Shown piece by piece: positions 1 to 6,696 of a stretch of DNA of 10,389 nt (position 1 is the first letter of the stretch; every line of letters starts with the position of its first letter). Where the stretch lies: positions 1 to 10,389 of the forward strand of contig JAHFPE010000012.1 of the NCBI GenBank assembly GCA_023261345.1. The letters are read 5' to 3'. Both the position numbers and the translations under genes were made by a program. The notes under the pieces are model-generated. The model made no database searches. It was not told where the DNA came from and saw only the letters and a list, made by a program, of their open reading frames with translations. The stretch comes from Candidatus Woesearchaeota archaeon. GTDB taxonomy: Archaea; Nanobdellota; Nanobdellia; Woesearchaeales; ARS49.

Positions 1-87
1 AAAACGCTTCCAACCAAGCTTTTTGGCAAGGAGTTTAGCAACTGTGGACTTTCCACTTCCGGGCTTACCTCTTATCGTGATGATCAT
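1..87 (-). CDS. cmk: Cytidylate (CMP) kinase, N-terminal 29 residues only
   Basis: The reading frame starts with ATG at 87 and runs off the left edge of the window. It encodes MIITIRGKPGSGKSTVAKLL followed by AKKLGWKRF. The P-loop GKPGSGKST at residues 7-15 binds the phosphates of ATP. A protein that begins directly with the strand MI-I-T-I and a GxPGSGKST loop, followed by an AKLLAKKLG helix, matches archaeal cytidylate kinases, which phosphorylate CMP and dCMP in the cytoplasm. A TATA-like box at 111-117 lies about 27 bases upstream, so the mRNA is probably leaderless. It is divergent from the next gene. Other small P-loop nucleotide kinases such as adenylate kinase-like proteins cannot be fully excluded from 29 residues. 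Confidence 0.75.
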   Translation of the reverse strand, partial: MIITIRGKPGSGKSTVAKLLAKKLGWKRF

Positions 88-110
88 TTGTCACGTAATC
101 AGTTGTAAGT

Positions 111-117
111 ATAAAAT
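111..117 (-). promoter_or_regulatory. TATA box of the CMP kinase gene
   Basis: On the minus strand the sequence reads GATTTTATACTT. The box centre is about 27 bases before the ATG at 87, which predicts transcription starting at or next to the start codon. Confidence 0.5.
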
Positions 118-161
118 CTTTTGTGTAAAAAATCAACAGTTAATCGAAAATTCCAACCATC

Positions 162-169
162 TTTTTAAG
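162..169 (+). promoter_or_regulatory. TATA-like box for the 331-residue gene
   Basis: TTTTTAAG is centred about 28 bases before the GTG at 194. This would make the GTG a leaderless start. The match to an archaeal TATA box is moderate. Confidence 0.35.
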
Positions 170-193
170 CAACAGTATTTTCTAATAAGTTGA

Positions 194-1189
194 GTGAAGA
201 ATATGCTTGAAACAACTATAGAATTACTTTTCAGTACAAAAGGACTTGCGAGTTACACAAGCGAACAAGATAAAGTTGCGGTTCAAAAAATTTTAGACTC
301 ATTACCTTTAATGGATACTGAATTTCTTGATACATTGAAAAACATACAGCGAGCTGATCAGAAATTTCACGTGACTCATGTTTTTGCAAAAGTAGGAGAA
401 GAATTGAGAGAACGACTTCATCTTGATCAATATATTCCTGGCAAAGATCATAAAAAGGACGAAATTGCACTTGCGTATGCTGTTACTTCAGTGTATGCTG
501 CGATCTTTATGGAGTCTTGTTTCACTGAAATACTTCCCTTCTTTAAACATCGAGAAACTAGAGTACCAAGTCCTGCAAGAGCATATCTGAAAAGAAAAGA
601 CAAACATGACTTTGCCTCTCACGCATGCGCTCTAGTTGCAGATGCACGAAAAAGCCCTGCAGAAAGAACTTTTTTCCTAGAATGTTCACGGTTTCATGCG
701 AACAAAAGCATTCTTCTTCATCAATATCATCTCGGAAAAGGGAGCGCGTTCACGCAATTGTATTTACGCAGAGCACAAGCAAACTATGGTCTTGCATTAA
801 TGAACAATCCTGCAGAGTGGAAGTTTCAAGCAGTTGCAGCAGATATTCTACTTGCTCTTGAGAAAGATGCTCAAGTTGGCGAAGCAAGATGGAGAACCTC
901 CACATTTCTCTCAAAAGGCGCGTGCTTTCTTGCCAATGTCGCACTGTGCTTTGATCAAAAATCTCACATAAAATACAGTACAGCACAAGGAATGCGAGTT
1001 TCTTATTCTGCAAAAGAAATTTTTTATCAGGACGCACTAGACTATTTAGCACAAGCCAAAATTGCATTGACGAAAGAACGAACAGCACTCACTGGAGAAA
1101 GTGTTCAAAACTCAAGCAAATTATTCGACTATCAAATTCCAGATTTTAATTCTTGCCCAAACATTGGTAAGTTACCCGTAATATTTTAA
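194..1189 (+). CDS. Unknown helical protein, 331 residues
   Basis: I do not recognise this protein. It is soluble, with no signal peptide or membrane segment, and appears almost entirely helical. Two stretches (about residues 185-225 and 270-295) have the alternating small and large hydrophobic pattern of TPR-like helix pairs, for example LYLRRAQANYGLAL, so a scaffold role is possible but unproven. Cysteines occur singly and do not form a zinc motif. The start is either GTG at 194, supported by a TATA-like box about 28 bases upstream, or ATG at 203, which has a weak GAGTGA sequence before it. The gene is divergent from the CMP kinase and convergent with the 108-residue gene, so it is probably transcribed alone. 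It ends with TAA just before a T-rich hairpin region. Confidence 0.75.
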   Translation: MKNMLETTIELLFSTKGLASYTSEQDKVAVQKILDSLPLMDTEFLDTLKNIQRADQKFHVTHVFAKVGEELRERLHLDQYIPGKDHKKDEIALAYAVTSVYAAIFMESCFTEILPFFKHRETRVPSPARAYLKRKDKHDFASHACALVADARKSPAERTFFLECSRFHANKSILLHQYHLGKGSAFTQLYLRRAQANYGLALMNNPAEWKFQAVAADILLALEKDAQVGEARWRTSTFLSKGACFLANVALCFDQKSHIKYSTAQGMRVSYSAKEIFYQDALDYLAQAKIALTKERTALTGESVQNSSKLFDYQIPDFNSCPNIGKLPVIF

Positions 1190-1211
1190 TGATTGTACAA
1201 GTGCTATTTTC

Positions 1212-1237
1212 TTGAGAATTTTTAAGAATTTATTCTT
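1212..1237 (+). terminator. T-rich hairpin between convergent genes
   Basis: A run of five T (1219-1223) is followed by a perfect 6-base inverted repeat, AAGAAT (1224-1229) and ATTCTT (1232-1237), with a 2-base loop. It lies 22 bases past the stop of the plus-strand gene and overlaps the stop codon of the convergent gene. Archaeal termination depends mainly on T tracts, so this is a plausible terminator for the plus-strand transcript. Confidence 0.4.
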
Positions 1238-1556
1238 CACTGCGTGCAGAAAGCCCAATAGTTTTGCCACGATATGTGTGCACACAAATCAGTTTACCCT
1301 TGAGAGAATCGACATCACTTGCATTTGTATCATTCATCAATCCGCGAATATCAGGCATACGTGTATACAACGCAACTCCTTTTTTTGTTCCATCATATGC
1401 CACGTGCAATTCCAGACCAAAATTCTTCCAGCCATCTTGGTCCCCAAATGACGCTTCAAAAATGCATCCTTTTCTTAGTTTCGATTCTTCAACAATTTCT
1501 GATAATGGTTTGTTGCGTTTAATCGAAAGAGAACGCGCATACTTGCTTACATACAA
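1230..1556 (-). CDS. Unknown small protein, about 108 residues
   Basis: I do not recognise this protein. It has a basic, probably helical N-terminus (KYARSLSIKRNKPLSEIVEE) followed by a mostly beta region with many Gly, Val and aromatic residues (IFEASFGDQDGWKNFGLELH and onward), ending in HTYRGKTIGLSARSEE. There is no signal peptide, membrane segment or zinc motif. The start is uncertain. The first conventional start in frame is TTG at 1556, but the frame stays open upstream, and the TATA box at 1611-1620 predicts transcription from near 1588, where only a non-standard ATA lies in frame. It is convergent with the 331-residue gene and probably monocistronic. Confidence 0.6.
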   Translation of the reverse strand: MYVSKYARSLSIKRNKPLSEIVEESKLRKGCIFEASFGDQDGWKNFGLELHVAYDGTKKGVALYTRMPDIRGLMNDTNASDVDSLKGKLICVHTYRGKTIGLSARSEE

Positions 1557-1610
1557 ACGCGCAGGTTGATCACGTGGCGGTGTAGATATTCTCTTTAAAA
1601 TTAAAAAGAG

Positions 1611-1620
1611 ATTTATAAAT
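1611..1620 (-). promoter_or_regulatory. TATA box of the 108-residue gene
   Basis: On the minus strand, ATTTATAAAT is preceded by a purine-rich BRE-like GAAAG. It is a strong match to the archaeal TATA box and predicts a start of transcription near 1588. The box is palindromic, but no plus-strand gene follows within range. Confidence 0.5.
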
Positions 1621-1639
1621 CTTTCAGATTAAAAGAAGA

Positions 1640-1780
1640 CTAAACATTACCCTTCAACTCTTTCAATCGCTCAATAAATACATTGACTACTGCTCGAAAT
1701 TTTTGGGCAAACTCATACGGATTTTATTGTATCATTTCTAGAATTTCTTCTACCTGAAACGACTTTAATTCTTCCTCACA
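1640..1780 (-). pseudogene. Possible broken short ORF after aIF2 alpha
   Basis: In a frame different from aIF2 alpha, the minus strand reads ELKSFQVEEILEMIQ, then an in-frame TAA at 1724-1726, then NPYEFAQKFRAVVNVFIERL followed by KELKGNV and TAG at 1640. The two halves look like one amphipathic helical protein interrupted by a single stop codon, where a T in place of C would turn CAA into TAA. No usable start codon lies at the head. It may be a decayed small gene, or chance. It does not resemble Nop10. Confidence 0.25.
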
Positions 1781-2553
1781 AAATCAACAGAACCATGATC
1801 TTTAAATGCAGACGTGACGCGTTCAGTCACAGATTTTAGCACGCGCTCAGCTTCCTTAAACTCTTTTGCAGTAATCGTCACATGATAATTTCCAGCTCCA
1901 GCATACGCAATTTTCACAGCGCTCTTTGGAGGTAGTTTTGTGGATAAACCCTCAGATAATGCCTGCTTAATTAATAGAACTCCATCTGGCAAATATGTTG
2001 CAAGCTTCATATCACCAGTAATTGCAACTTCAGGAGGCTTAATACGCTCCTTCACCGCATCAGTTACTTGCTTTGCAAGAACTTTATCAACACCAAGAGC
2101 TTCCAAAGAAATACCATCGAGAGCAACAGCAGTTAAGCACGGAAACACGCCTGCATATTTTTTTAACACTAACGGCGCAATCTTATCATAAAACTTCTCA
2201 GGATCATCTCCTCGTTGTTTTGCAACTTGCTCAAGAATACGCTCAGCTAGTTGCTCTTCTTTGACTTGATTTAATTTCTCGCGCTGCTGCGTCTCAGTCA
2301 CTCGACGAATGCTGAGGTCAATATGCCCTTTCTCCAGATCGGTGCGAAGAACTTTACAAACAATCTTTTTTCCTTCTTTCACAAAATCACGAATGTTACG
2401 AATACGCCCCGGCGCAACCTCAGAAATATGAACAAGCCCAGTGCGTTTGCCATACTCATCAAGAACAGCAAAAACAGAATGTGGAGTTATGCCTGTGACT
2501 GTACACAACACTAACTCTTCTTCGCTTGGAAGCCCTTGCCGTTTTAGTAGCAT
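1765..2553 (-). CDS. eif2a: Translation initiation factor 2 subunit alpha (aIF2 alpha)
   Basis: This is the alpha subunit of the heterotrimeric factor that brings initiator Met-tRNA to the small ribosomal subunit. At 262 residues it has the usual archaeal length. Residues about 12-84 form an S1-type OB fold, with the family stretch GLVHISEVAPGRIRNIRDFV followed by KGHIDLSIRRV. A helical middle domain follows (about 90-170), then a C-terminal alpha-beta domain (about 175-255) that in this family contacts the gamma subunit. The phosphorylatable Ser51 region of eukaryotes is replaced by the archaeal form. The ATG at 2553 has a TATA-like box about 27 bases upstream and no Shine-Dalgarno sequence, so it is probably leaderless and able to be transcribed apart from the upstream gene. 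In many archaea the order is L44e, S27e, aIF2 alpha, Nop10. Here Nop10 is not seen and an unknown gene intervenes. Confidence 0.95.
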   Translation of the reverse strand: MLLKRQGLPSEEELVLCTVTGITPHSVFAVLDEYGKRTGLVHISEVAPGRIRNIRDFVKEGKKIVCKVLRTDLEKGHIDLSIRRVTETQQREKLNQVKEEQLAERILEQVAKQRGDDPEKFYDKIAPLVLKKYAGVFPCLTAVALDGISLEALGVDKVLAKQVTDAVKERIKPPEVAITGDMKLATYLPDGVLLIKQALSEGLSTKLPPKSAVKIAYAGAGNYHVTITAKEFKEAERVLKSVTERVTSAFKDHGSVDFVRKN

Positions 2554-2576
2554 GAACCAAAAGAACTGAAGACGAG

Positions 2577-2584
2577 TTAATAAA
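2577..2584 (-). promoter_or_regulatory. TATA box of aIF2 alpha
   Basis: TTTATTAA on the minus strand is centred about 27 bases before the ATG at 2553. This supports an independent leaderless promoter for the factor. Confidence 0.45.
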
Positions 2585-2640
2585 GATAGCTCTTTGATGA
2601 GTTGTACGTATTGCTAAACATCCGTAAGAACAAAAAAGTA

Positions 2641-3714
2641 TCAGCACGCCTTTCCCAGATGCGTAACTTCTTTTGCTTCCGCCACACAAAATCTATGAAT
2701 TGCGTATGTTCCAAGAAAATGCAGCCACGTGTTTGAATAACTTCTTAACCCGCTCCCTTCATGCAGAAAATTCAAACGATTAGGTGGAGCTCGTTCATTC
2801 ATACCAAAATGAGATTTATCATTTTTCTCCCACATACCTCTTGCGTATCCAGAAGCAATTGCTCCCCAATACATATCGGAATGGTATCTTGCTTGTTCTT
2901 CACTTGACCAAAACGACCCTTCTTCAATTGAATTTTGTTCTGGCTTTCCGATTCTATCTTTGTTTTCTTTTTTCAAAAAATTATGAGCCTGCACTTTGAC
3001 ACCACCCAGTATGTATTGAACACGTTGTACTGCCTCACACGCAATTCCTTTTGAATCAAGTATCCACAGTGGAGAGCAACCTTGCGCCATTTCCTCAAGT
3101 TTAACACTCAGATACTGCAACAACGGACGAACTCTCAAATAACCACTCTCAGATAATTCTTTTTCTGTGATGCCCGCACCAAACATGCCCAAGGTTTTCG
3201 GTTCTTCTTTGACGTTTCCTTGATACATTTCTGCGAGTCCAGCAACCATACGTTCCATCAAACCAAATATGTTGTAAACTGATCTACCATATTCCTCTTG
3301 TTCGGTTCCTAGACGAGAAGTTGAAATTCGCGGAATCTTAATCGCCCCGCATTTTTCTTCGAGACGACTACGACCTTCTCCAAGATTTTTCTTCAATTGA
3401 TCAAGAAAACCTTTGCATTTCTGCCAGTCTTCAGCTTCAAGTTGAAGCTCATGAAAAAAAGAGTATTGATCGTTATCCACAAGCCCGAAATAGCAGAAAT
3501 CTTCTTCAAACGCATGAGGAAAAGCAATGCTAGTTTTCGCATATGCGCCAGGAGCGGTTCTTGCGAGAAAAGGGCTATTAGAATCCTGCCAAGTTCCAGT
3601 GTCCAAATGAATTGCGAACATATCATGACGTTCAAGACAACCAGAGGCTGAAACACGCCTTATTTGAGCGAGTGCTTCAGCGACTTTTCCTGGCAACTCA
3701 AGTTGTGAAGGCAT
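2641..3714 (-). CDS. Unknown protein inside the translation cluster, 357 residues
   Basis: I do not recognise this protein. From ATG at 3714 it has 357 residues (MPSQLELPGKVAEAL at the start). The frame extends upstream to a TTG at 3846, but the ATG is preferred: a TATA-like TTAATAAG is centred about 28 bases before it, and the extra segment overlaps a structured RNA region. It appears to be a soluble mixed alpha-beta protein rich in aromatic residues, with single scattered cysteines and no signal peptide. Recognisable patches include HDMFAIHLDTGTW near the N-terminus, PLWILDSKG in the middle and SNTWLHFLGTYAIHRFC near the end. It sits between S27e and aIF2 alpha, which are often adjacent in archaea, so a link to translation is possible from context only. 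Confidence 0.7.
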   Translation of the reverse strand: MPSQLELPGKVAEALAQIRRVSASGCLERHDMFAIHLDTGTWQDSNSPFLARTAPGAYAKTSIAFPHAFEEDFCYFGLVDNDQYSFFHELQLEAEDWQKCKGFLDQLKKNLGEGRSRLEEKCGAIKIPRISTSRLGTEQEEYGRSVYNIFGLMERMVAGLAEMYQGNVKEEPKTLGMFGAGITEKELSESGYLRVRPLLQYLSVKLEEMAQGCSPLWILDSKGIACEAVQRVQYILGGVKVQAHNFLKKENKDRIGKPEQNSIEEGSFWSSEEQARYHSDMYWGAIASGYARGMWEKNDKSHFGMNERAPPNRLNFLHEGSGLRSYSNTWLHFLGTYAIHRFCVAEAKEVTHLGKAC

Positions 3715-3738
3715 TTGTGTAGAGAATAACTGAAGCTG

Positions 3739-3746
3739 CTTATTAA
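3739..3746 (-). promoter_or_regulatory. TATA-like box for the 357-residue gene
   Basis: TTAATAAG on the minus strand is centred about 28 bases before ATG 3714. The match is weaker than for its neighbours, but the spacing fits the leaderless pattern of this window and decides the start. Confidence 0.35.
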
Positions 3747-3834
3747 CATTTGTACAGTGAGCAGTGGCGAACTCGCAAATTTCTGCGAACAGCAGAATCT
3801 TATTGAGGAGTTTAAAAAACTTATCAAAAATAGT

Positions 3835-3891
3835 CAAACTCCTCAAAGAAGAGGTTTGAATCCAACGTAAAACAGGTTTTATTCAAACCTC
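3835..3891 (-). promoter_or_regulatory. Three-arm hairpin region after S27e
   Basis: In the transcript, GAGGTTTGAAT (3891-3881) pairs perfectly over 11 bases with ATTCAAACCTC (3861-3851), leaving a 19-base loop. The second arm can instead pair with GAGGAGTTTG (3844-3835) across a 6-base loop with a two-base bulge. The first arm begins 1 base after the S27e stop codon. The two pairings exclude each other, so the region could be a terminator, an attenuator or an mRNA processing site. Confidence 0.5.
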
Positions 3892-3892
3892 T

Positions 3893-4078
3893 CTACTCTA
3901 GAACTTCAAGCACTCGCGCCTTAACTCGTGCCTTGCCACCAGTTGGTTCTGCAAGAAGTTTACTGCACACAAGACAGTGCACAAGCGAACTTGCCTTTCC
4001 AAACATGATCTGCTCGTTCTTACATTTTGAGCAACGAATTTTAATGTACTTACCTTGCGGTTCTTGTAATGGTTTCAT
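3893..4078 (-). CDS. rps27e: Ribosomal protein eS27 (S27e)
   Basis: This is a small zinc-binding protein of the 30S subunit, 61 residues, the typical archaeal size. Four cysteines in the pattern C-x2-C-x15-C-x2-C (residues 16, 19, 35, 38; CSKC and CLVC) form the zinc ribbon. FGKASSLVHC, the adjoining EPTGGKA and the basic tail are typical of the family. The ATG at 4078 overlaps the TGA of L44e as ATGA, which implies translational coupling and one transcript. The frame is open further upstream to 4147, but that part is the antiparallel-frame shadow of L44e and is not used. The perfect inverted repeat at 3851-3891 starts directly behind its stop codon. Confidence 0.95.
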   Translation of the reverse strand: MKPLQEPQGKYIKIRCSKCKNEQIMFGKASSLVHCLVCSKLLAEPTGGKARVKARVLEVLE

Positions 4079-4383
4079 GTGAACTCTACCTTTCGCAAGC
4101 GAATTCCTCCACTTGAAGAACTCCACGTTTTCTTGCACTGCGAACATGTATATCTGAAATCAGTCTTTTTGGTTTGCTTTTTCCCATACATCTTTCCACC
4201 GCCAGGAGGACGTGAGTATCTGCCTGCATTACCCATCCCCGCAAGATGACGCCACTTACGACGAGTACCCGCACTCATTGTGTGCACACTACCCATTGTC
4301 CTCTTTTTTGCCAATTCATTATTATGAAGGGTATGCTTTTTGCACTTCTTACAAAACCGCATTCGCTGCTTTGGAACTTTCAT
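4075..4383 (-). CDS. rpl44e: Ribosomal protein eL42 (L44e)
   Basis: This is a large-subunit ribosomal protein at the tRNA exit (E) site, 102 residues. Two Cys pairs, CKKC at 11-14 and CSQC at 80-83, make the zinc site. MKVPKQRMRFCKKCKKHTLH and SAGTRRKWRH followed by a glycine-rich basic stretch (GNAGRYSRPPGGGKMYGKKQ) and a TKKTDFRYTC segment are family hallmarks. ATG at 4383 is chosen over in-frame ATGs at 4395 and 4422 because it gives the family N-terminus, and because the TATA-like box at 4406-4413 would place the transcript start at or next to it. It is followed by S27e with an ATGA overlap. Upstream, the unknown 319-residue gene ends 57 bases before, so the L44e promoter lies in that gap. 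Confidence 0.95.
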   Translation of the reverse strand: MKVPKQRMRFCKKCKKHTLHNNELAKKRTMGSVHTMSAGTRRKWRHLAGMGNAGRYSRPPGGGKMYGKKQTKKTDFRYTCSQCKKTWSSSSGGIRLRKVEFT

Positions 4384-4405
4384 AACAGCAACCATCAGGG
4401 AGTGG

Positions 4406-4413
4406 TTTTTAAA
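4406..4413 (-). promoter_or_regulatory. TATA box of the L44e-S27e unit
   Basis: TTTAAAAA on the minus strand is centred about 27 bases before the L44e ATG at 4383, in the short gap after the upstream gene. It indicates a promoter separate from the diguanylate cyclase unit. Confidence 0.5.
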
Positions 4414-4440
4414 GGTTTGCACAAAACATTTACAAATTTT

Positions 4441-5400
4441 TCATGCAACTGCATTATATCCGAATTCAGCTGGAACATACCTACGTTCTGAAACAAGCCC
4501 ACAAATACCAAGCTTTTTTAGTTTAGGATTTAGAACTATTTCTTCTTCCATTCCCCTGCTTACTTGTGATGCCAAATCCAAAGAAGGACAAATAAGTGCG
4601 CAGATCAATTCTTCTTTAGACCACTCGCAGAAAGACTCTTCTTTCTGATACAAAAAATTCTCTCCTCGGGGATTCGCTTTTTGAATAACCAGTTCTTGCT
4701 TTCTTGGCTTAAAGGAGTCATACGCTTCCCAGAGATAATCACCGCAAATCCCTTGAATTGTATTTCGAACAAACGCACCTTCTTGTGCGGAGTAGCTTAA
4801 AGGCCAATTTGTGTCCCGAAATTTTACACGCACTTCATAAACATTTCCAGTTAAGATTTGAAGAAGCGGAAATAAAACTTGCTCCACATAATTGTGCGAC
4901 TTAATTTCTCGTTCACTAGCAAGCACATATTCCGGAACTGATTCCTGCTTTCGAATTGCGTTAATTGCAGAAAGCACACAACGTTTTGTTTGAAACGGGA
5001 GTTCAGCAGCAGTGGTTTCTCCCACCACACAATTTAATTGAGGGACTTTGGTTGAGAGCAATAATTCAAGCGCAGAACTAATTGATGCTACCTTTTTTCT
5101 TTTCAGATATATTTCTTCAAGAACAAGCTGCTTCACAGAAATCATACATTCAGAAGGACTCAGACAACACGCGTCGATCCCATTAATAGAACCGCCAATT
5201 CCCGGAAAACCACCCCCTGCTCCCGGAAATGGGGCCTCCTCTGAATGAGTATAATCGCGCGGAATAATCCGCCGCGCGACGGCGTCAGGCAGGCACGCGT
5301 ATTTCGCGTTTCCTAATTTCTTCTCCACTCCCCACATAAAAATTCCACCCGCGCCACTTCCTTGCGACGCGGGGGCACCTCTTAATCCCACATTGATCAT
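4441..5400 (-). CDS. Unknown partner of the diguanylate cyclase, 319 residues
   Basis: I do not recognise this protein. Its ATG at 5400 overlaps the TGA of the GGDEF gene as ATGA, so the two are almost certainly translated in a coupled manner from one mRNA. The N-terminal 80 residues are unusual: low in secondary structure, glycine-rich (PFPGAGGGFPGIGG at 58-71) and with cysteines at 36, 78, 79 and 85. The remainder looks like an ordinary alpha-beta or helical soluble domain (VKQLVLEEIYLKRKKVASIS, later KPRKQELVIQKANPRGENFL). I see no PilZ, EAL or HD-GYP motif, so it is not a known c-di-GMP receptor or phosphodiesterase by inspection. The DNA for residues about 40-60 is locally very GC-rich with an 8-base hairpin at 5255-5279. 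The pairing suggests it acts with the cyclase as effector, sensor or target, which is inference from context. Confidence 0.75.
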   Translation of the reverse strand: MINVGLRGAPASQGSGAGGIFMWGVEKKLGNAKYACLPDAVARRIIPRDYTHSEEAPFPGAGGGFPGIGGSINGIDACCLSPSECMISVKQLVLEEIYLKRKKVASISSALELLLSTKVPQLNCVVGETTAAELPFQTKRCVLSAINAIRKQESVPEYVLASEREIKSHNYVEQVLFPLLQILTGNVYEVRVKFRDTNWPLSYSAQEGAFVRNTIQGICGDYLWEAYDSFKPRKQELVIQKANPRGENFLYQKEESFCEWSKEELICALICPSLDLASQVSRGMEEEIVLNPKLKKLGICGLVSERRYVPAEFGYNAVA

Positions 5401-6680
5401 TTGTTGTACTCTACTAATCTAGGAGTTACTACCTGTGCTACAACACGAGACGCGACAGGGCCAAGGAAATTGTACGGACAGATGGAAGATCCCACTTGCT
5501 CAAGAGAAAATTTTTCTGCTTGAGGAACGACAACGTATGCAGTTCCATTTTTTCCATTGCCCTTAACTGCATATAATGCGTTGTCCGCAACTTTACCAAG
5601 TGCGCCCGAGGGGATCTGAGATAGATTATCTCTATTTATTGGGACTGAATCGGGGCGAACATATCCTGCTACTCCTGCACTAATCCCAATATGGTATATT
5701 TCACAGTCTCCGTTTTTTCCAACAAGTGGAATGAATCCCTCAGTAATAGCCTTCCTTGCACGCTCCACTTTTATTGCGCCTGATGAAATATCTTTTACAT
5801 CAGATAATATGGCCGCGAACTCGTCACCTCCAATACGATACAGAGCATCTCCTCTTCTTTTGAATTCTAATCGAAGAGAACTCGCTACGTAGCGAAGGAC
5901 ATTATCTCCTGCATGATGACCTAATTTGTCATTGATTTCTTTGAAGCCATCAAGATCCATATACACTACAAGGAGTGACCCCCCTGTGCGAGATGAAACA
6001 GTTCTTGTAAGATCTTGATCGAATGCGCGCCTATTCAACAGTCCAGTAAGTGCATCAGTTGTGGAGTTTTTTTCTAGTTCACTAAAAGCACTCACGATCG
6101 CAGAATAGACTTCGCGAACCGCTTGCATGGCATTCGGAGTGTATCTTCCACTAAGTTGTTTTTTAGCAGTTTGCAAGCGCTCTTTTTCCTCCGGGGAAAG
6201 ATGTCTTTCGATGGTTTCTCCAGTGATCGCTAGAAGAGATGCTGCTTGCATCACAAGACCAGAATATTCTTCGCCAACCCTCTCAGGAGTAAGACCTGTT
6301 AAACCCTGAATTGAATGAAGACGCAGCGAAAGATCCTCAAGAAGTTCTCCTGAACGACCGGTACGCTCTTGAGCAATTTTAAGTGATCGCTCGGCAACAG
6401 CTAAGCGGTGTTCGAGTACTCCTCGACCAAGGCCTTCATATTCTTGTAGCGGTTCATAGACTGCAATTCCCTGATTATCTCCTGATTCTGATACTAATTT
6501 CGCACTGGGAGTCGATCGAATTGGCGGACTTCTTGAACCACTACCGCTTAGTCCATGATACAGTTCACGCTGCGCATCTTGCGCTTCACGAACAACTTTA
6601 TCCGATAACTCCTCACCAATTCTTTCCTGTTGGCCTGGCTCTGGAGCACCTTTCGCTGTCAGTATTGGTATTGAACTCAT
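5397..6680 (-). CDS. GGDEF-domain diguanylate cyclase, 427 residues
   Basis: This predicted enzyme would condense two GTP into cyclic di-GMP. The C-terminal half is a complete GGDEF domain: TTDALTGLLNRRAF (about 207-220), the metal-binding MDLDGFKEIND (241-251; Asp242 first), LGHHAGDNVL, the signature RIGGDEF with GGDEF at 284-288, ISAGVA, and the closing ADNALYAVKGNGKN (about 365-378). RRGD at 275-278 fits the inhibitory I-site in RxxDxxxRxGGDEF, so product inhibition is expected. The N-terminal 200 residues are cytosolic and mostly helical, without a membrane segment or a sensor domain I recognise; the stretch before the GGDEF domain could be a dimerising coiled coil. A 40-residue tail follows the domain. 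ATG at 6680 is chosen because AAAGGAGGTGA ends 5 bases before it; an upstream in-frame start at 6719 lacks such a site. It overlaps the next gene by ATGA. GGDEF proteins are common in bacteria and rare in archaea, so bacterial acquisition is plausible. Confidence 0.93.
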   Translation of the reverse strand: MSSIPILTAKGAPEPGQQERIGEELSDKVVREAQDAQRELYHGLSGSGSRSPPIRSTPSAKLVSESGDNQGIAVYEPLQEYEGLGRGVLEHRLAVAERSLKIAQERTGRSGELLEDLSLRLHSIQGLTGLTPERVGEEYSGLVMQAASLLAITGETIERHLSPEEKERLQTAKKQLSGRYTPNAMQAVREVYSAIVSAFSELEKNSTTDALTGLLNRRAFDQDLTRTVSSRTGGSLLVVYMDLDGFKEINDKLGHHAGDNVLRYVASSLRLEFKRRGDALYRIGGDEFAAILSDVKDISSGAIKVERARKAITEGFIPLVGKNGDCEIYHIGISAGVAGYVRPDSVPINRDNLSQIPSGALGKVADNALYAVKGNGKNGTAYVVVPQAEKFSLEQVGSSICPYNFLGPVASRVVAQVVTPRLVEYNK

Positions 6681-6685
6681 AATCT

Positions 6686-6696
6686 TCACCTCCTTT
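6686..6696 (-). promoter_or_regulatory. Strong Shine-Dalgarno site of the GGDEF gene
   Basis: AAAGGAGGTGA on the minus strand is followed by 5 bases and the ATG at 6680. It is the best ribosome binding site in the window and fixes the start of the cyclase. Most other genes here seem leaderless. The TGA within it also ends an upstream short ORF. Confidence 0.85.

Noticed and set aside
750..1088. 112-codon minus-strand frame inside the 331-residue gene
   Set aside because: Leucine/glutamine/serine-rich antisense shadow with no promoter; the plus-strand frame is longer and more protein-like.
3715..3846. N-terminal extension of the 357-residue protein from TTG 3846
   Set aside because: It overlaps the hairpin region, has a rare start and no ribosome binding site; the ATG at 3714 has a TATA-like box at the usual spacing.
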